Part shown: piece by piece, positions 7,707-17,558 of the stretch
Layout: the number at the start of each line of letters is the position of its first letter
Numbering within the stretch: position 1 is the first letter of the stretch
DNA from: OLB4 sp002050165
GTDB taxonomy: Bacteria > Bacteroidota > Ignavibacteria > Tepidaquicellales > Tepidaquicellaceae
NCBI GenBank assembly: GCA_030263475.1
Contig: SZPC01000001.1
Span: forward strand, 205,904-269,903
Direction of reading: 5' to 3'
DNA length: 64,000 nt
Notes under the pieces: model-generated
Databases searched by the model: none
Told to the model about the DNA's origin: nothing
What the model saw: the letters and a program-made list of their open reading frames with translations, nothing else
Position numbers and translations under genes: made by a program

Positions 7707-9791
7707 TTACTGAACGGTAATTTCATCCAGAAGTATTGCTGTATCAAAAATACTGTCACCAACGTCACCAGCTGAGAAAACTACTGTAATGACCTGCCCC
7801 CTGTAAGCTGAAATATCCGCAGAGAAATTTTGCCAGTTAGTCATATACACATCGCCCTGATCGAAGGATATTCCGGGAGACACATAAATTAAATTTCCGG
7901 GATTTTTTTCAGTGGCTTGAAAATCTGCAGCAATCTGGTCTATTGTCTTTCTAAAAAGAACGATACTTTGCCCACCTTCAGTTATCAATCTAATTTCAAA
8001 GTAATCCTGAAACTGTGATCCGATATATTCGAGGAATTCCTCGGAAAGAAAATTCCATTTCAACGAGATAGTTGATTGATCGTTAAGTACCCTGAAACAC
8101 TGGGAAATAGAACCACTTGAGACTGTAAATCCTAACCCGGTAGAAATTATACCCATGTACGAATTTTGTGCAGGATTGACAAATCCTAATTGTGAAATTA
8201 CTCTGCCGTCTCCGCTTTTTGACCATCCTTCCAGCGTACCGACTTCAAAGTTTCCGTTCATTAACGACAACGAAAATTTCATTTGATTATCTCCGGATAT
8301 TTGGAATTGGGCGAATGGAGAAGAAGGATCGGTTGCGTTATAATACACTTCACCGGTTGTCAGCCCTCTCGCAAATCGTTTACTTACCGTGTCGGCAATC
8401 GTTACACAAAAATCACTATTTACAACTTTATCATAACCGTAATAAGTCTTTGCTCCTTTGCCTGTAAAAGCGTTACTGAGATCGGCATTCATCGTACTTT
8501 CGCATGAGTTATTGAGTATAACGGAGTTTGGAAATGAACCCGGCAAATTTGCGAAGAAACTGCTGTGCATTGCGTAAACAGTTGCCTTTTGTTGGACTCC
8601 ACCACTGTTTGAAATAACAACGTCCTCAGCTATTGCTAACCTTCCGGCAGTAATAAGCGGTTTATAAATATCGTTGTAATCTGATGAGTTTGTATCCACT
8701 ATTTCTGCGGAATAAATCCACCTACCTTGAGAACCATGGGTTGCGAAAACAATCATTCCATACTTGGTCATTTCTAAACATGATTTAACCGTTGCGTCCT
8801 GGTTAACAAGCTCAGTAAATTCAAAACCCTGACACTGACCATCGCTGAGATTGCTTTTAATTTTTTCCCGTTCATTGTACGGTGCAAACGCAGCTTCATA
8901 AGGGGCAAATATTAAAACATTTCTATTTCCGATTATATCCGGATCTAAATTTGGGTTGTCAATATTTTCAAATGCATTGTGTTGTGCGCCGAATGTATTA
9001 ACTCCCCGTGTCTGATTTTCAGGTGAAATTCTCGGACCTTTCGGACGTCTTTGGAATGCTGAATCCGATGGAAATCCACCTCTCGTTATAACTGTGCCAT
9101 TGGCATTAGCCAGTGAAAAGCTAATGCAACCGTATAGCCCGCTTGTAAATTTCGCTTCAATGCTCGTGCTGGCATCACTACCCGATACGTTTGAAATATT
9201 AGGCTGGGATTGTAAAAATGAGATCGTCTGGGTCATTGCTGTTTTGTAATTGCTGACATTTCCCCCCAAAGCGTTGATAAAAGTATTTTCAGCTTGTGAA
9301 AGAGTTGTCGTAATTTCAGTAATGAGCGAATTGTTCAAAGCAGAAAAAACCTGGATAGTGTAAAATTGTGAGACTCCAAGTGTAGAAGTTCCCTGATTGT
9401 TATAATTTGCCTGTACCGCAAATCTCGATTCTCCATGTGAAGTTTCTGTCAGATTGATAATTCCGCTGAATACACCGTCACCGGATATCTCATCACCGTT
9501 CGAGAGATTTCCGTTATCCTTAAGTATTCCTATTTGTGTTGTTAAATTTCCTGAAGCATCAACTTTGAACAAAGGTAGCAAAGAATCTATTAAATCTATA
9601 CCGGCTGACTTAATGAACCTGAAAGTAACATCAACTGAATTGTTAACTTCCAAAACATTGGGGTTTGATTCTATTGTACCAATAGAAGTTCCTGAAGGAT
9701 TAATCGGTGAAACCGGGTCTTCATTACAACCTGAATAAAGTATGAATGAAAATATGAGAAGTAAGCTAAAAATCCTAATTTGAAATTTCAT
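7707..9791 (-). CDS. Large lipoprotein with caspase-like (clan CD) His/Cys region and C-terminal jelly roll
   Basis: 694 residues. The lipoprotein signal ends at SGC with Cys22. Residues about 35-150 look like an immunoglobulin-type strand-rich domain. The central part has the two-block pattern of clan CD cysteine peptidases (caspase, gingipain, CHAT): a hydrophobic strand ending MIVFATHG with His352-Gly353, then SVILNNSCES with Cys430, 78 residues on. The C-terminal 180 residues (from NGNFEVGTLEGW) resemble a choice-of-anchor jelly roll; the SLKWNFLSEEF stretch is typical. The protein would be displayed on the envelope, perhaps as a protease maturing surface proteins. Domain calls rest on motifs read by eye. 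A hairpin and a small lipoprotein gene follow. Confidence 0.72.
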   Translation of the reverse strand: MKFQIRIFSLLLIFSFILYSGCNEDPVSPINPSGTSIGTIESNPNVLEVNNSVDVTFRFIKSAGIDLIDSLLPLFKVDASGNLTTQIGILKDNGNLSNGDEISGDGVFSGIINLTETSHGESRFAVQANYNNQGTSTLGVSQFYTIQVFSALNNSLITEITTTLSQAENTFINALGGNVSNYKTAMTQTISFLQSQPNISNVSGSDASTSIEAKFTSGLYGCISFSLANANGTVITRGGFPSDSAFQRRPKGPRISPENQTRGVNTFGAQHNAFENIDNPNLDPDIIGNRNVLIFAPYEAAFAPYNEREKIKSNLSDGQCQGFEFTELVNQDATVKSCLEMTKYGMIVFATHGSQGRWIYSAEIVDTNSSDYNDIYKPLITAGRLAIAEDVVISNSGGVQQKATVYAMHSSFFANLPGSFPNSVILNNSCESTMNADLSNAFTGKGAKTYYGYDKVVNSDFCVTIADTVSKRFARGLTTGEVYYNATDPSSPFAQFQISGDNQMKFSLSLMNGNFEVGTLEGWSKSGDGRVISQLGFVNPAQNSYMGIISTGLGFTVSSGSISQCFRVLNDQSTISLKWNFLSEEFLEYIGSQFQDYFEIRLITEGGQSIVLFRKTIDQIAADFQATEKNPGNLIYVSPGISFDQGDVYMTNWQNFSADISAYRGQVITVVFSAGDVGDSIFDTAILLDEITVQ

Positions 9792-9956
9792 TTTGTGTTG
9801 GTTTAGTTAAAGGCAAAATTAGCATAATTCAAAAATATTTCAAATGTTTTTTTTAGTGAATCAAATAAAATTTTTATCCGACAATATTGCATTCTAAAAG
9901 CAATTTACAATTATTTAACTTGAACTTTTTAACCGCTATAAATTATCTTAATAATA

Positions 9957-11120
9957 ATGAAATTCAACAAAACCCATTTCCATTCTTTGTTCGCGATAAT
10001 AATTTTTATCGGAATTTTCGCTATGAATTCGGATTCCGGCATTATTAACCGTGTTTATGCTTTCTCCAGGCAGGGTGTTTTGCTAAACCTGATATATGAA
10101 GACTCATCGGCTTTCAGTCCCGACGGTCCGGTGATAATTTATCAAAATGAAAAGATTGTAAGGTATCAGGTTATATCTGATGACGGTAAAATTTCGACCA
10201 TAACACAAGAAATAAAAAAAGGAGATTCTCTATACTGCTATGTAGATGCAACTTCGGACATTTTCAAATTTAAGTTGCAGGATACATTGTTGGTTGAAGA
10301 TGCGGAATTTCCGATGCCTGAAAAGATTCTGGCAATCTCTGATATCGAGGGTAATTTCCGTGGTCTAAAAATGATATTGCAGGGGAATAAAATTATAGAT
10401 GAAAAATTTAACTGGATTTTTGGTAATAATCATTTGGTTTTAGTTGGTGATTTTTTTGACAGAGGACTTAATGTCACAGAATGTTTGTGGTTGATTTATA
10501 AATTAGAATACGAATCAATGAAAGTCGGCGGAAAGGTTCATTTCCTTTTAGGCAATCATGAATTGATGAATTTAAAAGGACAACTTAAATATCTTCGGAA
10601 CAAGTATAAGGTAAATGCGGATAGTTTGAATTTAGATTACAGTGAATGGTATTCGCAAAATTCCGAGTTGGGCAGATGGTTGAGAACAAAAAACAGCATA
10701 GAAAAAATCGGCAGCATCTTATTTGTTCACGCAGGGATAAATAAAAATTTTCCAAAAGAATTTTCTCTTCAGGAAATTAATGATTCTATCAGAAAATGTG
10801 TTGACATAGAATTTGATAAGGATCAACAGAGAAGCAATGTATTCATTGGAAGCGTTAGTCCGCTTTGGTATCGGGGAATTGCAAAACAAGAGGAAACTCA
10901 GTATGATGTTGAAAACACATTATTGCACTTCAAGGCTGATAAAATGATTATAGGGCACACAATCGTTGATGAAATAAAATATTTATATAATCAAAAAGTA
11001 ATTGATATAGATTTATACCATCGCAATAATTCTGACAGAGGGGAAATGCATGCACTTTGGATTGAAGACGGTAAATTTTATTCAATTGATAACTACGGTG
11101 TAAAGTCTGCCATCTATTAA
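9957..11120 (+). CDS. Exported PPP-type metallophosphatase (Shewanella-like phosphatase group)
   Basis: 387 residues. An N-terminal hydrophobic stretch (about residues 11-23) suggests export or membrane anchoring. The catalytic motifs of PPP phosphatases follow in order: SDIEGNFRG (about 123-131), GDFFDRG (164-170), GNHE (about 199-202), FVHAG, LWYRG and IGHT. These bind two metal ions and hydrolyse phosphomonoesters, usually on proteins. The first motif has Glu where the classical GDxHG has a metal-binding His; this is a visible departure that may alter the metal site. It is transcribed divergently from the caspase-like lipoprotein gene (165 bp apart). The substrate is unknown. Confidence 0.85.
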   Translation: MKFNKTHFHSLFAIIIFIGIFAMNSDSGIINRVYAFSRQGVLLNLIYEDSSAFSPDGPVIIYQNEKIVRYQVISDDGKISTITQEIKKGDSLYCYVDATSDIFKFKLQDTLLVEDAEFPMPEKILAISDIEGNFRGLKMILQGNKIIDEKFNWIFGNNHLVLVGDFFDRGLNVTECLWLIYKLEYESMKVGGKVHFLLGNHELMNLKGQLKYLRNKYKVNADSLNLDYSEWYSQNSELGRWLRTKNSIEKIGSILFVHAGINKNFPKEFSLQEINDSIRKCVDIEFDKDQQRSNVFIGSVSPLWYRGIAKQEETQYDVENTLLHFKADKMIIGHTIVDEIKYLYNQKVIDIDLYHRNNSDRGEMHALWIEDGKFYSIDNYGVKSAIY

Positions 11121-11290
11121 AGTTGTAACCCATTTCAAATTTCAATTGTAAGATTTCAAATTATTAAAAAGAATACCTAAAGATTTCAAAAATAAATCAC
11201 TACCTTTAAGCGTTCTTTTTTTCCGTAACATGAATATAATGGAGTTCCCTAACTCCTCATCAGCGGAAACTTTAATTAAACCAAAAATTC

Positions 11291-12793
11291 ATGCGTACAT
11301 ATTTTTTTATCGTAGGAACGATTTCAGTTTTATCTTTTCTGGTGTTAGGATGTTTCTATCCTGAAAGTTTATGGATATTTTTAATTATAGGACCGTTAGT
11401 TTTACTTGGGCTGTACGATAGTTTCCAAACCAAACACACGATTCTACGGAACTTCCCTGTCATTGGCCATTTCCGATATATGTTTGAATCAATTTCACCC
11501 GAAATAAAGCAATATTTTGTAGAACGAAACACTGACGGAAAACCAATCAGCAAAAACATCAGGGATATAATTTACCAGCGCTCAAAAAATGTCAACGATA
11601 CTCACCCGTTCGGAACACAATTAGAGCTGAACAATTCGGATTACGAAGGTTTGAGGCATAGCATTTATCCGGTCGAAGTTGCAGAGTTGCCACCCCGGGT
11701 GTTATTTGGTGGTGCAGATTGCAGAAAGCCATATTCGGCTTCTATATTAAATATCTCCGCAATGAGCTTTGGTGCTTTAAGTTCAAATGCAATTCTTGCA
11801 TTAAGCAGGGGCGCAAAGAAAGGAAATTTTTATCACAATACCGGTGAAGGCGGATTATCCCATTACCATTTAGATGGTGGAGCTGACATTGTATGGCAGA
11901 TTGGCACCGGATATTTTGGCTGCCGTACGAGGGAAGGTAATTTTGATGAAGAGATGTTTAAACAAAAATCGTCGCATGAACAAGTGAAAATGATTGAATT
12001 AAAATTATCTCAAGGTGCAAAACCGGGTCACGGCGGGATTCTTCCTGCGCCGAAGAATTCACCGGAGATTGCAAAAATCAGAGGTGTTGAACCTTACACT
12101 ACGGTAATTTCGCCGCTCGGCCACACTGCATTTCACGATGCCAAAGGGTTATTGGAATTCATCCAGAAACTCCGAGATCTCTCAGATGGAAAACCGGTCG
12201 GATTCAAGTTGTGTCTGGGGAAACCGGAAGAATTCGTAGAAATTTGCAATCAAATGGTGTCAACGGGCATTAAACCTGATTTCATTACCGTTGATGGCGC
12301 TGAAGGTGGAACTGGTGCAGCTCCGTTAGAATATTCAGACAGCGTCGGAATACCGTTGGAACCTGCATTGATTTTCGTTCACTCTACATTGATTAAATTT
12401 AACCTGAGGAAAGAAATCCGGATTATCGCGAGTGGAAAAGTTTACGACGGTATTTCTATACTGAAGATGATGACTTTGGGCGCTGATACTTGTAACTCTG
12501 CACGGGGGTTCATGATGAGCATCGGTTGTATTCAGGCGTTGAGGTGTAATACGGGAAAATGTCCCACAGGAATCACTACACAGAATCCTAAATTAGTGAA
12601 AGGTTTAGTTGTCGAAGATAAATACATTCGCGCTTACAATTACCACAGGAACACTGTTAAAGCTGTTATGGAACTTATGGCGAGTTGCGGTATACGTAAC
12701 CTTGATGAAATAAACGATAAATTGTTTATTAAGGGTGATGAGTTCGTTGAGTTGGAGAACAAATACTATCCTGATAGCCTAAAACTGCATTAA
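11291..12793 (+). CDS. FMN-binding glutamate synthase-like protein, membrane anchored
   Basis: 500 residues. Two hydrophobic segments at the N terminus (about 3-25 and 28-43) precede a glutamate synthase central/FMN domain. Recognisable parts are NISAMSFGALS, TGEGGLS, GAKPGHGG, ITVDGAEGGTGAAP and the C-x5-C-x4-C cluster at Cys413, Cys419 and Cys424 that binds the 3Fe-4S centre in glutamate synthases. The glutamine amidotransferase domain of full-length GltB is absent, and no small NADPH subunit gene is nearby. Stand-alone proteins of this type are common but their reaction is not settled. It stands alone, with gaps on both sides. Confidence 0.88.
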   Translation: MRTYFFIVGTISVLSFLVLGCFYPESLWIFLIIGPLVLLGLYDSFQTKHTILRNFPVIGHFRYMFESISPEIKQYFVERNTDGKPISKNIRDIIYQRSKNVNDTHPFGTQLELNNSDYEGLRHSIYPVEVAELPPRVLFGGADCRKPYSASILNISAMSFGALSSNAILALSRGAKKGNFYHNTGEGGLSHYHLDGGADIVWQIGTGYFGCRTREGNFDEEMFKQKSSHEQVKMIELKLSQGAKPGHGGILPAPKNSPEIAKIRGVEPYTTVISPLGHTAFHDAKGLLEFIQKLRDLSDGKPVGFKLCLGKPEEFVEICNQMVSTGIKPDFITVDGAEGGTGAAPLEYSDSVGIPLEPALIFVHSTLIKFNLRKEIRIIASGKVYDGISILKMMTLGADTCNSARGFMMSIGCIQALRCNTGKCPTGITTQNPKLVKGLVVEDKYIRAYNYHRNTVKAVMELMASCGIRNLDEINDKLFIKGDEFVELENKYYPDSLKLH

Positions 12794-13200
12794 CGAATTT
12801 TGTATATACTGCTTTCAATCATGGGAAAACGGTCCCGCACGTGTTTAAGGGATAGTAATACATGGGCTTCACGATTGAAAAATGAATCTCGGAGATTAAT
12901 AATAATAGTTTTATTAGAGATGTGAATAATTATTTTAGATATTCAGGAAATTTATGATGAATAATTTCAATGTCGTACAATGTAAAATAAATTTTATTCC
13001 GATTGAGAATCAATTCGATTAAAATTATCTTTTAAGTTGGAATTATTTTCTGAAATAACGGTTAATACTTGTTTGATATTTATATCTCACTTTTGTACTT
13101 AAACTAAAGAGTTTTTTTAAGCAAAATAGAATTTTTAGATTATGTGCAATCAGACCTGAAGCACATTTGTGACAACTAGATTAAATAATAAAGACAATTT
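12794..13200. other. Intergenic, no gene or riboswitch seen
   Basis: 407 bp upstream of the terC-like gene. I looked for the manganese-sensing yybP-ykoY leader that often precedes TerC/Alx genes and did not find its conserved parts. An 8-bp complementary pair (TTTCAATC / GATTGAAA) about 60 nt apart near 12820-12880 may be chance. Confidence 0.4.
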
Positions 13201-14223
13201 ATGGAGCAGAATATTTTACAGTTACATCCCGGATTAGTATTAGGATTCGCTGTTACTATAATTATCATGTTGTTGCTGGATCTTGGGTTATTCAATAAAA
13301 GAAGCCATGTTGTTTCAACAAAAGAGGCAGCAATCTGGACACTTGTTTGGATTTCCCTCGCTATGATATTTTCAGGCGTAGTTTACCACGTATTCAATCA
13401 CGATATTGGCGGACACAATTTGGCTATTGAGAAGTTCACACAATTTCAGGCAGCTTACTGGATAGAAAAAGCGTTATCGGTAGATAATTTGTTCGTATTC
13501 ATTTTGGTATTTTCATATTTCAAAGTCCCCCGCGAATTACATCACAAGGTTCTATTTTATGGAATTATCGGTGCATTAGTATTCAGGGCAATATTTATCT
13601 TTGCCGGTATCGGGATAATTAACCTTACTTATTTACCCGAAATTGATTTGTTTGGTAAAGCAGTTGAAATTAATCTCGTACTTACACTATTCGGAATATT
13701 TCTAATTTACGCGGGTATTAAATCATGGGGTGGTGGTAACAACAATGAAGAAGAGAAAGATTTCAGTAAATCCGCTGGCGCAAAGTTTGTAAGAAAACTA
13801 TACAAAGTAACTGATCAATATGACGGCAACAAATTTTTCACACTAAAAAATGGAGTGAAGATTGCTACTCCACTGCTTGTAGTCGTTTCTGTTATTGAGT
13901 TTACGGACGTTCTTTTCGCGGTAGATTCCATTCCGGCAATATTTGCTGTTTCGCGCGATCCGTTCATCCTTTATACTTCCAACATTTTTGCAATCCTCGG
14001 TTTGCGGTCGCTTTATTTTCTGTTATCAAATTTTATTCACGTGTTCAGCAAACTTCAATACGGGTTGTCAATTATTTTGACATTCATCGGTATTAAAATG
14101 ATTATTTCACCGTGGCATCATGTACCGTCTCCGGTTTCTTTAGGTATTGTAGGTGGTGTTTTAATGATTTCGGTAACAGCATCATTGATCATTCCCGATA
14201 AGAAGGAAGAAGCAACTGAATAA
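13201..14223 (+). CDS. TerC/Alx family membrane protein
   Basis: 340 residues with eight or nine membrane segments. The TerC core motifs are YWIEKALSVDNLFVF (about 90-104) and VVVSVIEFTDVLFAVDSIPA (about 226-245), whose acidic residues lie within membrane helices. Family members handle metal ions, chiefly Mn2+ export (Alx, MeeF/MeeY), and some confer tellurite resistance. There is no ter operon around it, which favours metal homeostasis. It is a single gene with a 184-bp gap before the urea-channel gene. Confidence 0.93.
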   Translation: MEQNILQLHPGLVLGFAVTIIIMLLLDLGLFNKRSHVVSTKEAAIWTLVWISLAMIFSGVVYHVFNHDIGGHNLAIEKFTQFQAAYWIEKALSVDNLFVFILVFSYFKVPRELHHKVLFYGIIGALVFRAIFIFAGIGIINLTYLPEIDLFGKAVEINLVLTLFGIFLIYAGIKSWGGGNNNEEEKDFSKSAGAKFVRKLYKVTDQYDGNKFFTLKNGVKIATPLLVVVSVIEFTDVLFAVDSIPAIFAVSRDPFILYTSNIFAILGLRSLYFLLSNFIHVFSKLQYGLSIILTFIGIKMIISPWHHVPSPVSLGIVGGVLMISVTASLIIPDKKEEATE

Positions 14224-14407
14224 ACTCTTATCGGTGATTTCAAAAGTTTATCAACTCAGGCAGACTTTAAATTATCTTTAGATTTTTCACTTCTGAATCA
14301 TGGATTCATTTCGGTATGGGGCAATCTGATTTTTTTAAAAATTTTTTAAAGATAGAAATTAAACTGATTAAACCTGGAGAAAATGCAGTATAATAAACTT
14401 TTCGATA

Positions 14408-15316
14408 ATGAATAACGAAAATTACAACATTAACAAAACAATTCAAAAGTTACCATTGATTGACACCATTCTGAAGGGAGTAGGTCAGATAATGTTGCAG
14501 GAGAACAGCATTACCGGGATACTTTTTTTAACAGGATTATTCATCGGTAGCTGGAAATACGGAGTGGCTGCGATTTTAGCGACTATCGCAGGAACTTTAA
14601 TTGCTAAGTTGCTGAAGTACGATGAAACAGAAATCCGTGCAGGATTATATGGATTTAGCGCTGCGCTCGTAGGTGTGGCGCTTACATTTTTCTTTCATTC
14701 TGATTTTCTCGTCTGGTTATTCGTTTTAATCGGGGGTGGAATTGCGAGCATTGTCCAGCATTATTTTATTCAACGAAACATAAAAGCATATACATTCCCT
14801 TTTATTTTGGTTACCTGGATTTTGTATTACTCACTTCAAAAATTCGCGGGTGTTCCCATTAACAATTTATCAGTTAATGAACTGAACAATTCAAATTTCG
14901 ATTTCTTGTTCAAAGGTCTTAAAGGTTTCGGACAGGTAATATTTCAAGGTGATTTGATCTCAGGTGTACTGTTTTTTGTAGGTGTCTTAATTAGCAGTAT
15001 AGCATCCGGATTATACGGATTGGCAGCATCTTTTATAGGGGCTTTAATTGCACAGTTAACAAATCAGCCGATTGAAAATGTTAATTTGGGATTGTTCGGA
15101 TTCAATGCAATACTTTCTGCGATAGTTTTTTCAACTGAGAAAAAATCTGCTATAATATGGGTTTTGGTTTCTGTGCTTTTTACTATGCTGATACATATCG
15201 GATTAGTTGAATCTGAAATTCTAAATATATTCGGAGGTGTTCTGACGTTTCCATTTGTTGCCGGCACATGGCTGACACTTCTTACAAAAAGTCTGCTCAG
15301 ATCCAATGAAAAGTAA
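14408..15316 (+). CDS. Urea transporter (UT family)
   Basis: 302 residues, highly hydrophobic. Two homologous halves are evident: NSITGILFLTGLFIGSW with LYGFSAALVGVAL in the first, and DLISGVLFFVGVLISS with LFGFNAILSAIV in the second. This internal repeat and the paired G(L/F)xGF(S/N)A motifs define UT-type urea channels, which conduct urea down its gradient as trimers. No urease or urea amidolyase gene lies in this window, so the fate of imported urea must be encoded elsewhere. It is not obviously in an operon. Confidence 0.9.
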   Translation: MNNENYNINKTIQKLPLIDTILKGVGQIMLQENSITGILFLTGLFIGSWKYGVAAILATIAGTLIAKLLKYDETEIRAGLYGFSAALVGVALTFFFHSDFLVWLFVLIGGGIASIVQHYFIQRNIKAYTFPFILVTWILYYSLQKFAGVPINNLSVNELNNSNFDFLFKGLKGFGQVIFQGDLISGVLFFVGVLISSIASGLYGLAASFIGALIAQLTNQPIENVNLGLFGFNAILSAIVFSTEKKSAIIWVLVSVLFTMLIHIGLVESEILNIFGGVLTFPFVAGTWLTLLTKSLLRSNEK

Positions 15317-15516
15317 CAACGGTATTCTTTAAACTAAATTTCAAGATCTCGTCTTGCGCTTAATAATTGAGACAATAGATTCCTTCGGATTATTTTTTGA
15401 TTTTCAACCTTAAACCTTGCAATCATTTTCATAAGTATCCATTTTGATGATACCTGATTTCAACACACATAATTCATTTTGAGTATCCAATTAACAATCA
15501 ATATTATTTTAACCTG

Positions 15517-16953
15517 ATGCTACACCTCAAAGATGAAATAATCCGTTTAGGTGCAATAAGCAGTCAACTTGAAATCCCAGAATCTGTGTGGAGGGAATAT
15601 CTGAATAAAGTATTAGATTATCTGAACAATTTTATTACAAGCCTTGAAGATATCAAGGCATTCCAGAACAACAAACCTAACAGGCGTTCATTAAGTATTG
15701 AGAACGAAAAGAAATCGCTTGATCAGATAATTTCACTTTATCAAAAGGAAGTAGTAGAAAACGGAATAGTTGCCGCTTCAGGTGGACATTTAGGTTATAT
15801 ACCAGGTGGTGGAATTGTTGCATCTTCAATGGCGGATTTAATTGCAGCAGTTACGAATCCTTTTGCAGGGATTTATTACGCTTCACCGGGTGCAGTGATT
15901 ATTGAGAATGAAGTATTATCGTGGTTGAAAAAAATATTTTCTTTCCCTGAAACTGCTATTGGTAACCTCGCTTCCGGTGGATCTGTATCTACACTCATAG
16001 CGCTAACTGCAGCAAGAGATAAATATCAAATCAAAAACGAGATTGTCTCAAGGAGCGTTGTATATCTGAGCGAACATGTCCACCACTCTATTCAAAAAGC
16101 CCTCCGGATCATTGGATTGGAAGATGTAATTATCAGATATGTTACATTGGATAATGAGCATAGAATTAAAGCGGACATTCTTCACGAAATGATAATCTCG
16201 GATAAATCTAGAGGACTAAATCCATTTCTGGTTATTGCAACAGCAGGGACGACAGATACAGGTGTGATTGACCCGTTAGAAAAAATCGCAGATATTTCTT
16301 CACAATTTAAACTATGGTTTCACGTTGACGCAGCTTACGGCGGATTTTTTATTTTGACATCGAAAAAAATACTGTTCAACGGAATTGAGAAAGCGGATTC
16401 ATTGGTTGTTGATCCTCACAAAGGTATGTTTCTGCCTTATGGTTTAGGAGCTGTGTTAATTAAAGATAGAGGTGCTGTATTTAAGTCAAACCAATATCAG
16501 GCAAACTATATGCAGGATGCACTCGAGGATGAATTGATATTTAGTCCGGCGAACTTATCACCTGAACTGACTAAACATTTCAGAGGTCTTCGATTATGGT
16601 TACCGTTACAATTACATGGACTTGAACCTTTTATTGCGTGCTTAGAAGAAAAGCTATTGTTGATAACTTATTTCAGAGAAAAGTTAAAAGAAATGGGATT
16701 TATGGTTGGGCCCGAACCGGATTTATCTGTTAGTTATTTTTGGTACCCGTTTGAAGAAAACTGCGATGAAAAGAATAAACGACTTATGGATGCAATTCAC
16801 GATGATGGGAAGGTGTTTCTAAGCTCTTCTGTTATCGGCGGTAGATTCGTAATTCGAATTGCAATATTGGCGTTCCGTACAAAACTATCAACTGTTGATA
16901 AAGCTGTTAAAATGATCGCTGATTGTCTTGAGAAAGTAAAATCCAATTGCTGA
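15517..16953 (+). CDS. PLP-dependent group II amino acid decarboxylase
   Basis: 478 residues of the aspartate aminotransferase fold. The cofactor pocket is seen as SGGSVSTLIAL (about 153-163, phosphate binding), HVHH (187-190, pyridine-ring stacking), HVDAAYGG (269-276, aspartate pairing the pyridine nitrogen) and DPHKG with Lys302 as the Schiff-base lysine. This set marks the aromatic-L-amino-acid/glutamate/diaminobutyrate decarboxylase family. The substrate cannot be read from these motifs. It stands alone and is followed by a hairpin. Confidence 0.9.
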   Translation: MLHLKDEIIRLGAISSQLEIPESVWREYLNKVLDYLNNFITSLEDIKAFQNNKPNRRSLSIENEKKSLDQIISLYQKEVVENGIVAASGGHLGYIPGGGIVASSMADLIAAVTNPFAGIYYASPGAVIIENEVLSWLKKIFSFPETAIGNLASGGSVSTLIALTAARDKYQIKNEIVSRSVVYLSEHVHHSIQKALRIIGLEDVIIRYVTLDNEHRIKADILHEMIISDKSRGLNPFLVIATAGTTDTGVIDPLEKIADISSQFKLWFHVDAAYGGFFILTSKKILFNGIEKADSLVVDPHKGMFLPYGLGAVLIKDRGAVFKSNQYQANYMQDALEDELIFSPANLSPELTKHFRGLRLWLPLQLHGLEPFIACLEEKLLLITYFREKLKEMGFMVGPEPDLSVSYFWYPFEENCDEKNKRLMDAIHDDGKVFLSSSVIGGRFVIRIAILAFRTKLSTVDKAVKMIADCLEKVKSNC

Positions 16954-16994
16954 TTTTTTACAATCTGGATTACATTTAACTTAAATTAGTATTC

Positions 16995-17023
16995 AATCCA
17001 CACAACACCAGTGGTTGTGGATT
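16995..17023 (+). terminator. Hairpin after the decarboxylase gene
   Basis: AATCCACA (16995-17002) pairs perfectly with TGTGGATT (17016-17023); part of the interior can pair as well (ACC/GGT). It lies 42 bp after the decarboxylase stop and is followed by TTTCATCGCTTTTATC, only a weak T-tract, so terminator function is likely but not certain. Confidence 0.45.
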
Positions 17024-17058
17024 TCATCGCTTTTATCTAAATTGTCTCATCAATTGAA

Positions 17059-17442
17059 ATGAACCTCAAGTATTTATATTACTGGTTTCCAATGATAGTA
17101 ATTGCATTTGCAAACGCAACTATCCGGGAATTATTGTTCATGAAATATTTCACCGAATTGCGGTCGCATCAGTTCTCAACAATAACATTAATCATGTTCT
17201 GCTCAGTTTATTTGTGGTTCATTTATTCCTCACTTAATATTCAAAGTTCAACTCAAGCAATTCTGATTGGGTTTATCTGGGTTGCATTAACCGTAACATT
17301 TGAATTTACATTAGGTCGCCTGACAAATAAATCTTGGAGCTACCTGCTTAATGATTACAATATATTCGCAGGTCGAATTTGGTTAATTTTTATAATCTTA
17401 CTCTTCCTGCTCCCTTACCTTTTTTATCGGTTGAGAAAATAA
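17059..17442 (+). CDS. Small integral membrane protein, unknown function
   Basis: 127 residues with four strongly hydrophobic segments (about 7-25, 42-60, 66-85 and 104-122) and the basic C terminus FYRLRK. The conserved-looking phrase FEFTLGRLTNKSWSYLLNDY sits before the last helix. I recognise the general type (short bacterial four-helix membrane proteins of unknown role) but no named family. It is a single gene between a decarboxylase and a T9SS cargo gene. Confidence 0.7.
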   Translation: MNLKYLYYWFPMIVIAFANATIRELLFMKYFTELRSHQFSTITLIMFCSVYLWFIYSSLNIQSSTQAILIGFIWVALTVTFEFTLGRLTNKSWSYLLNDYNIFAGRIWLIFIILLFLLPYLFYRLRK

Positions 17443-17558
17443 ATTCGATTTTACTTTTTCATCTTATTACCACACGTAAATTTAATAATTCGTTTTAAAC
17501 AGATCCTATTAAACCTTTTATACATTTTTATTTTCTAACGGGGAAAATTAAACGAAAA

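Noticed and set aside
12794..13200. Manganese (yybP-ykoY) riboswitch before the TerC-like gene
   Set aside because: The conserved core elements were looked for and not found.
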